Source: Parapedobacter sp051400755
Lineage (GTDB): Bacteria; Bacteroidota; Bacteroidia; Sphingobacteriales; Sphingobacteriaceae
NCBI RefSeq assembly: GCF_051400755.1
Contig: NZ_JBLFFL010000001.1
Span: forward strand, 1,302,001-1,366,000
DNA length: 64,000 bases
Reading direction: 5' to 3'
The notes under the pieces are model-generated. The model was not told the DNA's origin. It did no database searches and saw nothing but the letters and a program-made list of their open reading frames with translations. The position numbers and the translations under genes are program-made. Below, piece by piece: positions 18,239-26,315 of this stretch; position 1 is the stretch's first letter, and every line of letters begins with the position of its first letter.

Positions 18239-18736
18239 ATGAAGAGGTTATGGGTTGTATTTGCATTAACGTTCCTGTCCGTCAAGGCCGTATGGTCCCA
18301 GCAAGGGGTAGACACCCTGTCCGGGCAGGATTCCAGCACGGTCATCGTTGATGATACCAAGTTCGATATCTTACGATTCACGATCGATTCGACCAGCCGT
18401 ATAGCTACGGTTGAACTAACGCTCACCAACCTGAAAGAAACGCCGCGGGAGCTTAACATCAATGTATTCGGAACCCAGTTGGTGGATAACGAACGGAATG
18501 CCTATTATTTTTCGACCATCACATTAGGGCGAGTCGTGATGCAGTTTGGCGACAAACAAAACTACCTGCACTATCTGTTGCAACCCGATACGCCGGTAAC
18601 GCTGACGATTACAGCCGAAAAGATTTCTGCCGAGGCTACTGCCATTGAATTGGTGAAAATCACCTTTGAAGACAGTACAGAAACAGGCCGGTTTTTGGAT
18701 GCCTACCTGAGCGCGGTGTCCGCCCCGGAAGAATGA
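18239..18736 (+). CDS. Secreted protein of unknown function
   Basis: I do not recognise a family. The 165-residue product has a cleavable signal peptide (MKRLWVVFALTFLSVKAVWSQ) followed by a beta-rich domain with alternating hydrophobic residues (RIATVELTLTNLKETPREL), suggesting an immunoglobulin-like or other beta-sandwich fold in the periplasm. No catalytic motif is visible. It follows the DUF4293 gene by 6 bp and ends 9 bp from the stop of the convergent TPR gene. Confidence 0.75.
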   Translation: MKRLWVVFALTFLSVKAVWSQQGVDTLSGQDSSTVIVDDTKFDILRFTIDSTSRIATVELTLTNLKETPRELNINVFGTQLVDNERNAYYFSTITLGRVVMQFGDKQNYLHYLLQPDTPVTLTITAEKISAEATAIELVKITFEDSTETGRFLDAYLSAVSAPEE

Positions 18737-18745
18737 AGCGTCATG

Positions 18746-19282
18746 TTACCGATACCGGATCTGTTGGCGATCCATCAAACCCATCTGATCTTTCATCATC
18801 TTGATCTGCTCGGCGAGCAATTTATTCTTGTCTGCTTTCTTCGCTTCCTGGAGATATTTGGCAGCCTCCCGCTTATTGCGTTTGGCCATGGCGATGCCGG
18901 CAAGGCTCAATTTGGCTAATGCCACATTGTGGTCCATGTGCAACCCCAGTGAAAGGGCTTTCTTGAAGTACTTTTCTGACTGCATGGGCGATTTCTGGGA
19001 TTCCATCAGTCCCAAGAGCAAATGATAATATCCATGTTGCGCACGCATCAGTTGATTTTCGTAATGGGTGATCCGGCTTAGCCATTGGGATGCCTTGGCC
19101 ATGTTCTCCTTGCGCAGGTAAAATTGAGCAACGAGCATGTTCTCGTTGAAAAACACGGTCACGAATGCAATGATTGTCAGTAAGATACCCAGTATCCCCC
19201 ACCCCCACTCGCCATAGAAAAACAAGGCGATGGTACCAATCAGCAGGAGGGAAGATAGGATGATTCGAATAAGATTAGACAT
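18746..19282 (-). CDS. Membrane-anchored TPR-like protein
   Basis: The 178-residue product has two adjacent N-terminal hydrophobic segments (about residues 5-23 and 27-45) and then an all-helical tail with TPR-like spacing (AQFYLRKENMAKASQWLSRI; GYYHLLLGLMESQKSPMQSE; LAGIAMAKRNKREAAKYLQE). TPR domains usually mediate protein-protein contacts; the partner is unknown. It ends in a basic, lysine-rich stretch. A TAnnTTTG box is 41 bp upstream. Similar two-TM plus TPR proteins are common in Bacteroidota and uncharacterised. Confidence 0.75.
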   Translation of the reverse strand: MSNLIRIILSSLLLIGTIALFFYGEWGWGILGILLTIIAFVTVFFNENMLVAQFYLRKENMAKASQWLSRITHYENQLMRAQHGYYHLLLGLMESQKSPMQSEKYFKKALSLGLHMDHNVALAKLSLAGIAMAKRNKREAAKYLQEAKKADKNKLLAEQIKMMKDQMGLMDRQQIRYR

Positions 19283-19322
19283 CTGTCGTTGTTGTTTTTA
19301 TACATTGCACTCAAGAACCGTG

Positions 19323-19330
19323 CAAACTTA
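19323..19330 (-). promoter_or_regulatory. -7 box TAAGTTTG for the TPR membrane protein gene
   Basis: TAAGTTTG on the minus strand lies 41 bp before the ATG at 19282. A TTTG (19355-19358, minus) sits 24 bp further upstream, slightly long for a -33 element. Confidence 0.45.
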
Positions 19331-19459
19331 ACTAAATTTGCGTTCATATAAAAGCAAATTTAGCGTTCTCTCCGCTGCCGCTGAGAAACAACTTCGGCGG
19401 AAATATCCGTTTAATTAAGCGCTTTATCAACGGGCGATGATTGATTTTACAAATAAGTG

Positions 19460-19467
19460 TACATTTG
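19460..19467 (+). promoter_or_regulatory. -7 box TACATTTG upstream of ung
   Basis: TACATTTG ends 4 bp before the ung ATG at 19472, so the transcript would be leaderless or nearly so. TTG at 19441-19443 may be a poor -33 element. Confidence 0.45.
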
Positions 19468-19471
19468 TCGT

Positions 19472-20143
19472 ATGAGCATACAATTGGAAAGCAGTTGGCG
19501 AGCGGTACTGGACCCCGAGTTTGACAAGCCCTATATGCAAGCGCTCAAACGTTTCCTCCAGACAGAAAAAAAACAGCATGCGGTCTTCCCGCCAAGTTCC
19601 CTCATTTTCAACGCGTTTGCCCATACCCCCTTTGATGAGGTGAAGGTGGTCTTGTTGGGGCAGGATCCCTACCACAATGTCGGGCAGGCACATGGCCTGT
19701 CATTTTCTGTTCCCCGCGGCATCGGCATCCCCCCTTCGCTGCGCAATATATACCTCGAATTGAGTACCGATATCCCAGGGTTTCAACTTCCGGACCACGG
19801 AGACCTCACTGCGTGGGCCAACCAAGGGGTGCTGCTGCTCAACGCCACACTGACGGTGCGGGCACATACCGCGGGGTCACATCAAGGCAAAGGGTGGGAA
19901 GCGTTTACCGACAAGGCGATCGCGGAGTTGTCTGCGCGCAGAAGCGGCATCGTATTCCTGCTGTGGGGCAGGTATGCCAAGAACAAGGCCGCGTTGATCG
20001 ATCACGGCAAGCACCATATCCTCACTGCCGCGCATCCTTCACCATTTTCCGCCAGTAACGGTTTTTTTGGCTGCAGGCATTTTTCCAAAGCCAATGCGTT
20101 TTTGGAAAAGCAGGGAATAGCGCCCATCAATTGGCAGATCTGA
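19472..20143 (+). CDS. ung: Uracil-DNA glycosylase, family 1
   Basis: Ung removes uracil from DNA as the first step of base excision repair. The 223-residue product is the normal length. The water-activating motif GQDPYH holds the catalytic Asp65; the second motif is HPSPFSA with His188, where most family members have Leu instead of Phe190-equivalent. LLLNATLTVR, the uracil-specificity strand with Asn124, is intact. The ATG at 19472 is the natural start; an in-frame start 15 bp upstream overlaps the promoter box. Its stop codon abuts the stop of the convergent Lrp gene with no base between. Confidence 0.96.
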   Translation: MSIQLESSWRAVLDPEFDKPYMQALKRFLQTEKKQHAVFPPSSLIFNAFAHTPFDEVKVVLLGQDPYHNVGQAHGLSFSVPRGIGIPPSLRNIYLELSTDIPGFQLPDHGDLTAWANQGVLLLNATLTVRAHTAGSHQGKGWEAFTDKAIAELSARRSGIVFLLWGRYAKNKAALIDHGKHHILTAAHPSPFSASNGFFGCRHFSKANAFLEKQGIAPINWQI

Positions 20144-20614
20144 TCAATATTCCATCGGTACGATGGGTTCCTTTTTGCTGGTAGACATGATCATCATGGT
20201 TTGGAATGTTTTTACGTACGGTATTTTGCTGATTTTTTCCATGATCACCGTCTCGTAAGCCTTGATGTCTTTGACGTATACCTTCAAGATGAAATCGCAT
20301 TGCCCGGTTACATGATGGCACTCCGTTACTTCTTTGATGTTTCGCACCGCCTCTACAAACTCCGGAATGGCATTGTGGGTATGAAAATCAAGCGAAACCT
20401 GTATGAATGATTTGATGCCCAAGCCGAGCTTCTCTTCGTCAACAAAAGCATGGTAGCTCTTGATGTATCCCGAATTTTCAAGCTTCCTTACCCGCTCCAG
20501 TGTCGGCGCAGGCGACAGTCCGATGCTGGACGCCAGCTGTAAGTTGGTAATCCGGCCGTTTTCCTGTAATAGCTTCAGGATTTTGAAATCTGTTCTATCG
20601 GGTTGAAAGGGCAT
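20144..20614 (-). CDS. Lrp/AsnC-family transcriptional regulator
   Basis: The 156-residue regulator has an N-terminal winged helix-turn-helix (LKLLQENGRITNLQLASSIG, recognition helix SPAPTLERVRKLENSGYI) and a C-terminal RAM ligand-binding domain (FIQVSLDFHTHNAIPEFVEA; TECHHVTGQCDFILKVYVKD). Such proteins form octamers and respond to amino acids. Targets cannot be inferred: it is divergent from sufB across 286 bp (20615-20900) that contain no gene, only the sufB promoter. It is convergent with ung, stop codons adjacent. Confidence 0.92.
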   Translation of the reverse strand: MPFQPDRTDFKILKLLQENGRITNLQLASSIGLSPAPTLERVRKLENSGYIKSYHAFVDEEKLGLGIKSFIQVSLDFHTHNAIPEFVEAVRNIKEVTECHHVTGQCDFILKVYVKDIKAYETVIMEKISKIPYVKTFQTMMIMSTSKKEPIVPMEY

Positions 20615-20836
20615 ATCTTTTACGAGCGGTCATGAATCTGTGCAAAACCAAATTATATTTGGCAATAATACGATTTATTTTCTATATTATTTGTTGAAAA
20701 TGACATCATCTGAAGGAGTGTTTGCCGCTCATCTTTAAAGAACCTATTCATTATCACCGATTTGTAAAAATGCGGCGCAGCCAGCCGCAAACGCAAATGA
20801 ACGGACAATATGCAAGGTTTATTGACAGTTAAATCG

Positions 20837-20844
20837 TAACTTTG
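20837..20844 (+). promoter_or_regulatory. -7 box TAACTTTG upstream of sufBCD
   Basis: TAACTTTG matches TAnnTTTG, 56 bp before the sufB ATG. A purine-rich GAGGTG at 20891-20896 is a plausible ribosome binding site. No clear Fur or IscR site is recognisable by eye. Confidence 0.5.
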
Positions 20845-20900
20845 CAACTCGAAAAGTGTAATGGCATCAATCCGCTTACTTTTTAAACGTGAGGTGTGTT

Positions 20901-22352
20901 ATGAGTACAAAAGATGATGAATTGTTGAAGGAGCTCGCGCTCGAAGAATATAAATACGGGTTTACCACGGATATCGAAATGGATGTGGCCCCCACAGGGC
21001 TCTCGGAAGATACCGTACGGATGATCTCCGCCAAGAAAAATGAGCCGGCATGGCTATTGGAATGGCGGTTGAAAGCGTTGCGCCATTTCCAGCAAATGGA
21101 CATGCCCACGTGGCAGAATTTTGATCATCCGGATGTGGATTTTCAGGGGATCTCTTACTACGCTGCACCCAAGGCGAAGCCCAAATTGAACAGCTTGGAT
21201 GAGGTAGACCCCGAGTTGATCTCCACCTTTGCAAAACTGGGTATTCCGCTGGATGAGCAGAAGGTATTGGCCGGAGTAGTTGCCGTTGACGCCGTATTTG
21301 ATAGCGTGTCGATCAAAACCACCTTCCGTGAGAAATTGAAAGAGCAGGGCGTGATCTTCTGTTCCTTCGGTGAAGCGGTGCAAGAACACCCCGAATTGGT
21401 AAAGCAATACCTGGGCTCGGTAGTGCCGCAAACAGACAACGTTTATGCCGCATTGAATTCTGCTGTGTTTTCGGATGGCTCGTTTGTGTATATACCCAAA
21501 GGCGTGCGTTGCCCCATGGAGTTATCCACCTATTTCCGCATCAATGCCGAAAATACAGGGCAGTTTGAACGTACACTGATCATCGCCGACGAAGGCGCAT
21601 ACGTCAGTTACCTGGAAGGGTGTACCGCCCCTATGCGCGATGAAAACCAGCTGCACGCCGCGGTAGTGGAATTGATTGCGCTTAAAGATGCTGAAATTAA
21701 ATACTCCACGGTGCAAAACTGGTATCCCGGTGATAAGGATGGTAAAGGGGGGATCTACAATTTTGTCACCAAACGGGGCATCTGCAAGGGCGACAACAGT
21801 AAGATATCGTGGACACAGGTAGAAACGGGCTCGGCGATCACCTGGAAATACCCAGGCGTGATCCTCAAAGGCGACCATTCCGTGGGCGAGTTTTATTCCG
21901 TGGCGCTTACCCGCAATCGGCAGGCGGCAGACACGGGTACCAAGATGATCCACCTCGGCAAAAATACGCGCAGTAAAATCGTGTCCAAGGGAATCTCCGC
22001 CGGCATGAGCCACAATAGTTATCGTGGACTGGTCAAGATCGGTCCCGGTGCCGAAAATTCGCGTAACTTCACCCAGTGCGACTCCTTGTTGATCGGTGAC
22101 CGTTGCGGGGCACACACCTTCCCCTATATCGAAAGCCGCAATAAGACCGCCAAGCTGGAACATGAGGCCACCACGTCGAAGATTGGGGAAGACCAGTTGT
22201 TTTACCTTACCCAACGGGGTATCGACCCCGAAAAGGCAGTGGGGCTTATCGTCAACGGGTATGCCAAAGAAGTGTTGAATCAATTACCCATGGAGTTTGC
22301 CGTGGAAGCACAGAAATTATTAGCGATATCCCTTGAGGGAAGCGTAGGATAA
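20901..22352 (+). CDS. sufB: Fe-S cluster assembly protein SufB
   Basis: SufB is the scaffold subunit of the SufBC2D complex on which Fe-S clusters are built under oxidative stress or iron shortage; in many Bacteroidota it is the main Fe-S system. The 483-residue product shows the family core: SVVPQTDNVYAALNSAVFSD, FERTLIIADEGAYVSYLEGC, SKISWTQVETGSAITWKYPG, and the C-terminal CGAHTFPYIESRN region bearing the cluster-assembly cysteine. I took the ATG at 20901, 5 bp after GAGGTG. sufC follows after 31 bp and sufD after that. Confidence 0.97.
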   Translation: MSTKDDELLKELALEEYKYGFTTDIEMDVAPTGLSEDTVRMISAKKNEPAWLLEWRLKALRHFQQMDMPTWQNFDHPDVDFQGISYYAAPKAKPKLNSLDEVDPELISTFAKLGIPLDEQKVLAGVVAVDAVFDSVSIKTTFREKLKEQGVIFCSFGEAVQEHPELVKQYLGSVVPQTDNVYAALNSAVFSDGSFVYIPKGVRCPMELSTYFRINAENTGQFERTLIIADEGAYVSYLEGCTAPMRDENQLHAAVVELIALKDAEIKYSTVQNWYPGDKDGKGGIYNFVTKRGICKGDNSKISWTQVETGSAITWKYPGVILKGDHSVGEFYSVALTRNRQAADTGTKMIHLGKNTRSKIVSKGISAGMSHNSYRGLVKIGPGAENSRNFTQCDSLLIGDRCGAHTFPYIESRNKTAKLEHEATTSKIGEDQLFYLTQRGIDPEKAVGLIVNGYAKEVLNQLPMEFAVEAQKLLAISLEGSVG

Positions 22353-22383
22353 TGAGTATTTAGTAAAGAGTAGCGAAATAACG

Positions 22384-23148
22384 ATGTTAAGTATAAAGAA
22401 TTTACGAGCAAGAGTAGAAGACAAGGAAATATTGAAAGGGCTGGACCTTGAGGTCAAAGCTGGGGAGGTCCACGCGATTATGGGTCCGAACGGCTCGGGC
22501 AAAAGCACCTTGGGAAATGTATTGGCCGGCCGGGATGCCTATGAGGTGACCGAGGGAGAGGTGCTGTTGGACGGGAGAGATCTGCTGGAGCGCTCGCCGG
22601 AAGACCGTGCGCGCGAAGGCGTGTTTCTGGCTTTCCAATACCCGGTGGAGATACCGGGTGTTTCCAATATCAATTTCCTGAAGACAGCGCTCAGCGAAAT
22701 CCGCGCGTATCGGGGGCTTCCTCAATTGGAAGCCCGGGACTTCCTGAAAATGGTGAAAGAGAAGCAGCAATTGGTTGAATTTGATGCCAAGCTGGCCAAC
22801 CGCTCGCTGAATGAAGGATTCTCCGGAGGTGAGAAAAAGCGCAATGAAATTTTTCAGCTGGCCATGCTCGAACCGAAACTGGCTATTCTGGATGAGACCG
22901 ATTCGGGGCTGGATATCGATGCCCTCCGTATCGTGGCGAGGGGCGTAAACCAGCTGCGGTCAAAAGACAATGCCTTTATCTTGATCACCCACTATCAGCG
23001 GTTGCTGGAATACATTGTGCCCGATTTTGTGCACGTGCTGTACAATGGGCGCATCGTACGTTCGGGTACCGCAGCACTTGCGCTCGAACTGGAAGAGAAG
23101 GGTTATGATTGGATAAAGGAAACCGTTGACGCCGAAGGAGCGGTTTGA
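22384..23148 (+). CDS. sufC: Fe-S cluster assembly ATPase SufC
   Basis: SufC is the ABC-type ATPase of the SufBCD scaffold complex and is cytosolic, not a transporter. The 254-residue product has Walker A GPNGSGKST at residues 34-42, the signature FSGGEKKR, and Walker B with D-loop LAILDETDSGLD. The Q-loop lies in FLAFQYPVEIPGV, typical of SufC. The order sufB-sufC-sufD with short gaps indicates one transcript. Confidence 0.97.
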   Translation: MLSIKNLRARVEDKEILKGLDLEVKAGEVHAIMGPNGSGKSTLGNVLAGRDAYEVTEGEVLLDGRDLLERSPEDRAREGVFLAFQYPVEIPGVSNINFLKTALSEIRAYRGLPQLEARDFLKMVKEKQQLVEFDAKLANRSLNEGFSGGEKKRNEIFQLAMLEPKLAILDETDSGLDIDALRIVARGVNQLRSKDNAFILITHYQRLLEYIVPDFVHVLYNGRIVRSGTAALALELEEKGYDWIKETVDAEGAV

Positions 23149-23165
23149 TCGACCACACAAATACC

Positions 23166-24491
23166 ATGATTACACAAACAAGCGATTCGTTATATACACA
23201 GCTGATTAAAACGTACGGGGGCAATTTGCCATCGTCCGAACTCCACTCACTTGATGAAATCCGCAGACAGGCATTTGAGCGGTTTAAAGACACCGGGTTT
23301 CCGACGGTAAAGCAGGAAGACTGGAAATATACCAATATACAGCCGCTCGTCAGCCAACCTTATGCGCTGGACTGGGATGCGGAAGCGCCAACCGCCGGAT
23401 TGGCTATTGATAAAGCCGCTATCCCCGCATTGGATGCCTACCGCATAGTGATGGTTGATGGCCGATATAGCCATGAATTATCTTCAGTGGGTGACGTTCC
23501 CGGATTAGCTGTCATGCCTATCGAGCAGGCTTTTGAACGCCTGTGTTTTGCCAAATATTTTTCGGAATATGCGGACAAGACGGATAACCCCTTTGTAGCG
23601 CTCAACACCGCGCTGTTTACAGCAGGGATATTCATCGAGGTTGGCAAAAACTGTCGGCTGCAAAAGCCCATCCATGTCATCCACGTCGCATCGGCTACCA
23701 AGCCGGTATTCGTACAAGTGCGCAACCTCTACGTGATCAGTGCGTTTGCAGAAGCGGAGATCATTGAATCATTCACGACAAACGAAGGCGCCGCGCATAG
23801 CCTCCATAATTTTGTAACGGAAGTCGTGGTGAAGGAAAATGCCAAACTACAGCATTACTACCTACAGGTTGCAGGTCCACAAAGCCACTACCTCAATCAT
23901 ACAGAAATCTATCAGGAGAAGTACAGCCTTTATAACCATTACAATTGTTCATTCCCCGGAGCCACGTTTATACGCAACAACATCAACGTACGATTGGGCG
24001 ATAGCGAGGTGGAAAGTCATCTGTATGGTGTGACGCTTACAGCCGACAGTCAGTTTGTTGATAACCATACCGTGGTAGATCACCGGCATCCCCATTGTGA
24101 GAGCTACGAATGGTACAAAAACATCACGCAGGATACTTCTACCGCGGTATTCAACGGTAAGATCTTTGTACGGCCGGATGCGCAGAAGACCAATGCATTC
24201 CAGCAAAACAACAACATGCTCATCGGCGAAAAATCGGCCGTATACACCAAACCGCAGCTGGAGATTTTTGCAGACGATGTAAAATGCAGCCACGGCTGTA
24301 CCATTGGCCAGTTTGACAATGAGGCGTTGTTCTACCTACAGGCAAGGGGCATTGGCGAAGACCAAGCGCGCGTACTACTGGTGCATGCATTTGCGTTTGA
24401 CGTGACGAGCCGGTTTGCCAATACCACCGTGAGGCAATACGTCGAGCACTTGGTGGAGCAGGGGTTGAACCCTATCCCGCTAAATCGTTGA
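23166..24491 (+). CDS. sufD: Fe-S cluster assembly protein SufD
   Basis: SufD is the SufB paralogue that pairs with it in the SufBC2D scaffold and is needed for iron acquisition. The 441-residue product carries the N-terminal KQEDWKYTNIQPL segment, the right-handed beta-helix core (HYYLQVAGPQSHYLNHTEIY; FVDNHTVVDHRHPHC) and the C-terminal KCSHGCTIGQFD motif. I chose the ATG at 23166, 17 bp after sufC; the frame extends to a TTG at 23145 overlapping the sufC stop. No sufS or sufE follows: the next sequence is toxin-antitoxin debris. The last 20 bp overlap an antitoxin fragment on the other strand. Confidence 0.96.
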   Translation: MITQTSDSLYTQLIKTYGGNLPSSELHSLDEIRRQAFERFKDTGFPTVKQEDWKYTNIQPLVSQPYALDWDAEAPTAGLAIDKAAIPALDAYRIVMVDGRYSHELSSVGDVPGLAVMPIEQAFERLCFAKYFSEYADKTDNPFVALNTALFTAGIFIEVGKNCRLQKPIHVIHVASATKPVFVQVRNLYVISAFAEAEIIESFTTNEGAAHSLHNFVTEVVVKENAKLQHYYLQVAGPQSHYLNHTEIYQEKYSLYNHYNCSFPGATFIRNNINVRLGDSEVESHLYGVTLTADSQFVDNHTVVDHRHPHCESYEWYKNITQDTSTAVFNGKIFVRPDAQKTNAFQQNNNMLIGEKSAVYTKPQLEIFADDVKCSHGCTIGQFDNEALFYLQARGIGEDQARVLLVHAFAFDVTSRFANTTVRQYVEHLVEQGLNPIPLNR

Positions 24492-24651
24492 ATAAGTCTT
24501 TTGCACTGGAATACCGCTTTAAGGTTGACTTGTCTTTTTCCAGTTCGGCAATGGCTTCTTGGGTTTCCCTGTTTGGGATCTTATAATTCATGGTCTTGGT
24601 CAAAATTGTTTCAATGTAGTTGCTAATGCTACGGTTTTCCTTTTGGTCATC
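24472..24651 (-). pseudogene. C-terminal fragment of a type II antitoxin
   Basis: The minus-strand frame ending at TAG 24472-24474 encodes DQKENRSISNYIETILTKTM followed by RETQEAIAELEKDKS and ends AKDLFNDLAG. From memory this matches the C-terminal half of Bacteroidota RHH/RelB-type antitoxins (a typical KENRSxxNYIETxL core). The N-terminal half is missing: the recognisable part begins directly after a 29-bp repeat block (24648-24676), beyond which the sequence belongs to a PIN-toxin fragment in another frame. The nearest ATG (24589-24591) would give only 39 residues. Its end overlaps sufD by 20 bp. I read it as gene debris. Confidence 0.6.
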
Positions 24652-24716
24652 GCCGTGAGGCCTTTTTGTGTGAGTGCCAAACTAATCCATATATTGCAAT
24701 CCAGCACTAAGGTCAT
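24600..24716 (-). pseudogene. 5' fragment of a PIN-domain (VapC-like) toxin
   Basis: From the ATG at 24716 the frame reads MTLVLDCNIWISLALTQKGL and runs to a stop after 38 codons. The VLDxNxxIS opening, with the first metal-binding aspartate, is characteristic of PIN-domain ribonuclease toxins, which need about 130 residues and three or four acidic residues. Similarity stops at the 29-bp repeat at 24648-24676. It starts 10 bp after the upstream antitoxin gene ends, the normal order of an antitoxin-PIN toxin operon, so this is the decapitated toxin of that pair. Confidence 0.6.
24648..24676. repeat. Imperfect 29-bp direct repeat, copy 1
   Basis: It matches 25001-25029 at 25 of 29 positions (CATCGCCGTnAGG then T-rich then GTGTGAGnG). 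It lies exactly at the junction between the PIN-toxin fragment and the antitoxin fragment. Confidence 0.6.
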
Positions 24717-24726
24717 GGCTGTCTGC

Positions 24727-24921
24727 TTAATGGCGTACGGCGCGACTTTCTTGAACGATTTCATCCATTGTCGGCTTCCTGCTGGGTTTAATGGAATCGT
24801 TGATTTCCTTGGTCAAGGACATGGCACTGCTTTCTCGTTTCACAGCAACGCCCAGTTCTTTTAACAACCGCTTTACCAAAGCCGTTTTATTTTCCGGCAC
24901 TTGAATCAAAAAAGTATCCAT
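24727..24921 (-). CDS. Small antitoxin-like protein of a broken PIN toxin-antitoxin pair
   Basis: The 64-residue protein starts MDTFLIQVPENKTALVKRLL and ends in a charged helical tail (KPTMDEIVQESRAVRH). Its opening resembles small Bacteroidota antitoxin proteins partnered with PIN toxins; I cannot assign the family with certainty. It is followed after 10 bp by a truncated PIN-toxin reading frame, so it may be an orphan antitoxin. It sits between the two copies of a 29-bp repeat (24648-24676 and 25001-25029). No promoter box is obvious. Confidence 0.55.
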   Translation of the reverse strand: MDTFLIQVPENKTALVKRLLKELGVAVKRESSAMSLTKEINDSIKPSRKPTMDEIVQESRAVRH

Positions 24922-25000
24922 ATTTACAAATATACATAAGGCGATTTATAAAAACAACAAGGTGTTCAACCCAGAATCAGTTAGGAAAATGAAGACCCCA

Positions 25001-25029
25001 CATCGCCGTAAGGTTTTTTTGTGTGAGCG
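25001..25029. repeat. Imperfect 29-bp direct repeat, copy 2
   Basis: It is the partner of 24648-24676 (25 of 29 identical). Its last bases run into the displaced tRNA-Gly 3' fragment at 25025-25050, so this block is the sequence that follows the tRNA end on the left side of the island. Confidence 0.6.
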
Positions 25030-25050
25030 AAAGACGAGGTTCGAACTCGC
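25025..25050 (-). repeat. Displaced 3' end of tRNA-Gly: left attachment-site copy
   Basis: These 26 bp are identical, in the same orientation, to 37186-37211, the 3' part of the complete tRNA-Gly(CCC) gene. They cover the T-arm, the acceptor 3' strand, the discriminator base and one flanking base, the usual core for tyrosine-recombinase integration into tRNA genes. Nothing 5' of the T-arm is present here, so this is not a tRNA gene. Confidence 0.75.
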
Positions 25051-25641
25051 CAGTCACCAAATTGGAAACATTTTCGGCATGAAACTGACTGTTGTCCCTG
25101 TTTTTAAATTTGCTTTTATCCACTTTTCCTGAAAGAGTAGCTTGGGCTCGGTGAGAGTTTCGGCGGGAGTTTTGGCTGGTATTTTACATGATATCAACGA
25201 GTTATATTTTTGAATAGTCCAAAGAAGCAAAACAGTGCTCCCGTAGAATAACAGATCATCGTAAGCAGCCTTAACCTTGATAAGGCTTTTGCAGACAGGT
25301 TCTTTTTCTTGTTCTGCCTGTTTAATATATATTGGCCCGTAAATGCGCCAGTAAAAAAATGAGAATCTTTATTCCGAACACAGGATTGCTTCCAAACAAC
25401 CGTAGGATAAACAGAAACAATACCTCCATCGTTATTGACGACCTTTTTCCCAAGCGCCGGAATCCGGGTTCAACAAAATCATGCTAAGCTTACTTTCCCG
25501 GATTCCGAAGGCTTTGCTACTGTGACATACCTTTAGTGCGGCCGATGTGATGAGAACCTGAAGTATAATTTTGTTAATATTGCGTTAACAATAATACTAA
25601 CCATATTCGATAATTTTGACATCGTTGTTTATAACCTTGTT
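25051..25641. other. Gene-free 590-bp left end of the island with a perfect 11-bp inverted repeat
   Basis: I see no coding frame here. The region holds a perfect inverted repeat CGGAATCCGGG (25458-25468) / CCCGGATTCCG (25497-25507) with a 28-bp spacer, and a smaller one TTGTTAA (25571-25577) / TTAACAA (25585-25591) shortly before the sigma gene. Both could be regulator sites or decayed element ends. TAACCTTG at 25632-25639, one base off TAnnTTTG, is a weak candidate -7 box for the sigma gene. Confidence 0.45.
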
Positions 25642-26229
25642 TTGGAAAAGGTGTCTTATAAATCATATACCGATAGCGAATTGATGCGCCTCATGCTAGA
25701 TGACGATCATAAGGCCTATATGGAAGTTTATGACCGTTATGCGGACGCATTGTATGCGTATGGGAGCAGGAAGCTCAGTGACTGTGACGAGGTTAAAGAC
25801 CTATTGCAGGATGTTTTTGCGGCGCTCTGGCAAAACCGCTATTCATTGAACCCGGAGAAGACCCCATTGGCCGGATATGTGTACGCAACCCTACGGTACA
25901 GGATTATCAAACACATCGCACACCAAAAGGTAGAAGCCGTTTATTTCGAGTCCCTGGCTGCCTTCCATCCGGAGAACAGTACAGCTACGGATTATTTGGT
26001 ACGTGAGAAAGAACTTGGACAGCTCATCGAAAACGAGATTGTGCACCTGCCTGAAAAGACGCAGAAGGTATTTCGAATGAGCCGAGAGTCTCATCTTTCG
26101 CACAGGGAGATCGCCGGCCAACTGGGCATCTCCGAGGCTACCGTCAAGAAGCATGTCAATAGTGCGTTGAAATCCTTGCGCTTGAAACTTGGAGCGTTGC
26201 TATCGTTGCTCTTCTTCCCTTTTTTCTGA
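25642..26229 (+). CDS. ECF RNA polymerase sigma factor (Bacteroidota SusC/FecR-linked type)
   Basis: This ECF sigma factor would direct RNA polymerase to the uptake genes when released by the FecR protein. The 195-residue product has region 2 (DSELMRLMLDDDHKAYMEVY; DVFAALWQN) and region 4 with the helix-turn-helix HREIAGQLGISEATVKKHV, and a hydrophobic C-terminal tail (LGALLSLLFFPFF) common in this Bacteroidota subgroup. No ATG fits the N-terminus: the frame opens at TTG 25642 or GTG 25651, and the first ATG (25684) would cut into region 2. The anti-sigma gene follows. Confidence 0.9.
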   Translation: MEKVSYKSYTDSELMRLMLDDDHKAYMEVYDRYADALYAYGSRKLSDCDEVKDLLQDVFAALWQNRYSLNPEKTPLAGYVYATLRYRIIKHIAHQKVEAVYFESLAAFHPENSTATDYLVREKELGQLIENEIVHLPEKTQKVFRMSRESHLSHREIAGQLGISEATVKKHVNSALKSLRLKLGALLSLLFFPFF

Positions 26230-26315
26230 TTCACTGATTTTTTTTCAGTTTCTTCTACGCCCAAGGGCGGAGCTACGGTACTATACATGTGAAAAAGCGA
26301 TATTCCCGGACACGC

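Noticed and set aside
24600..24921. A functional PIN toxin-antitoxin pair
   Set aside because: Only 38 codons of the toxin remain before a stop, and three of the acidic metal-binding positions are missing, so no active toxin can be made from this frame.
25025..25050. A second tRNA-Gly gene
   Set aside because: Only the T-arm and acceptor 3' strand are present; there is no anticodon arm, D-arm or acceptor 5' strand beside it.
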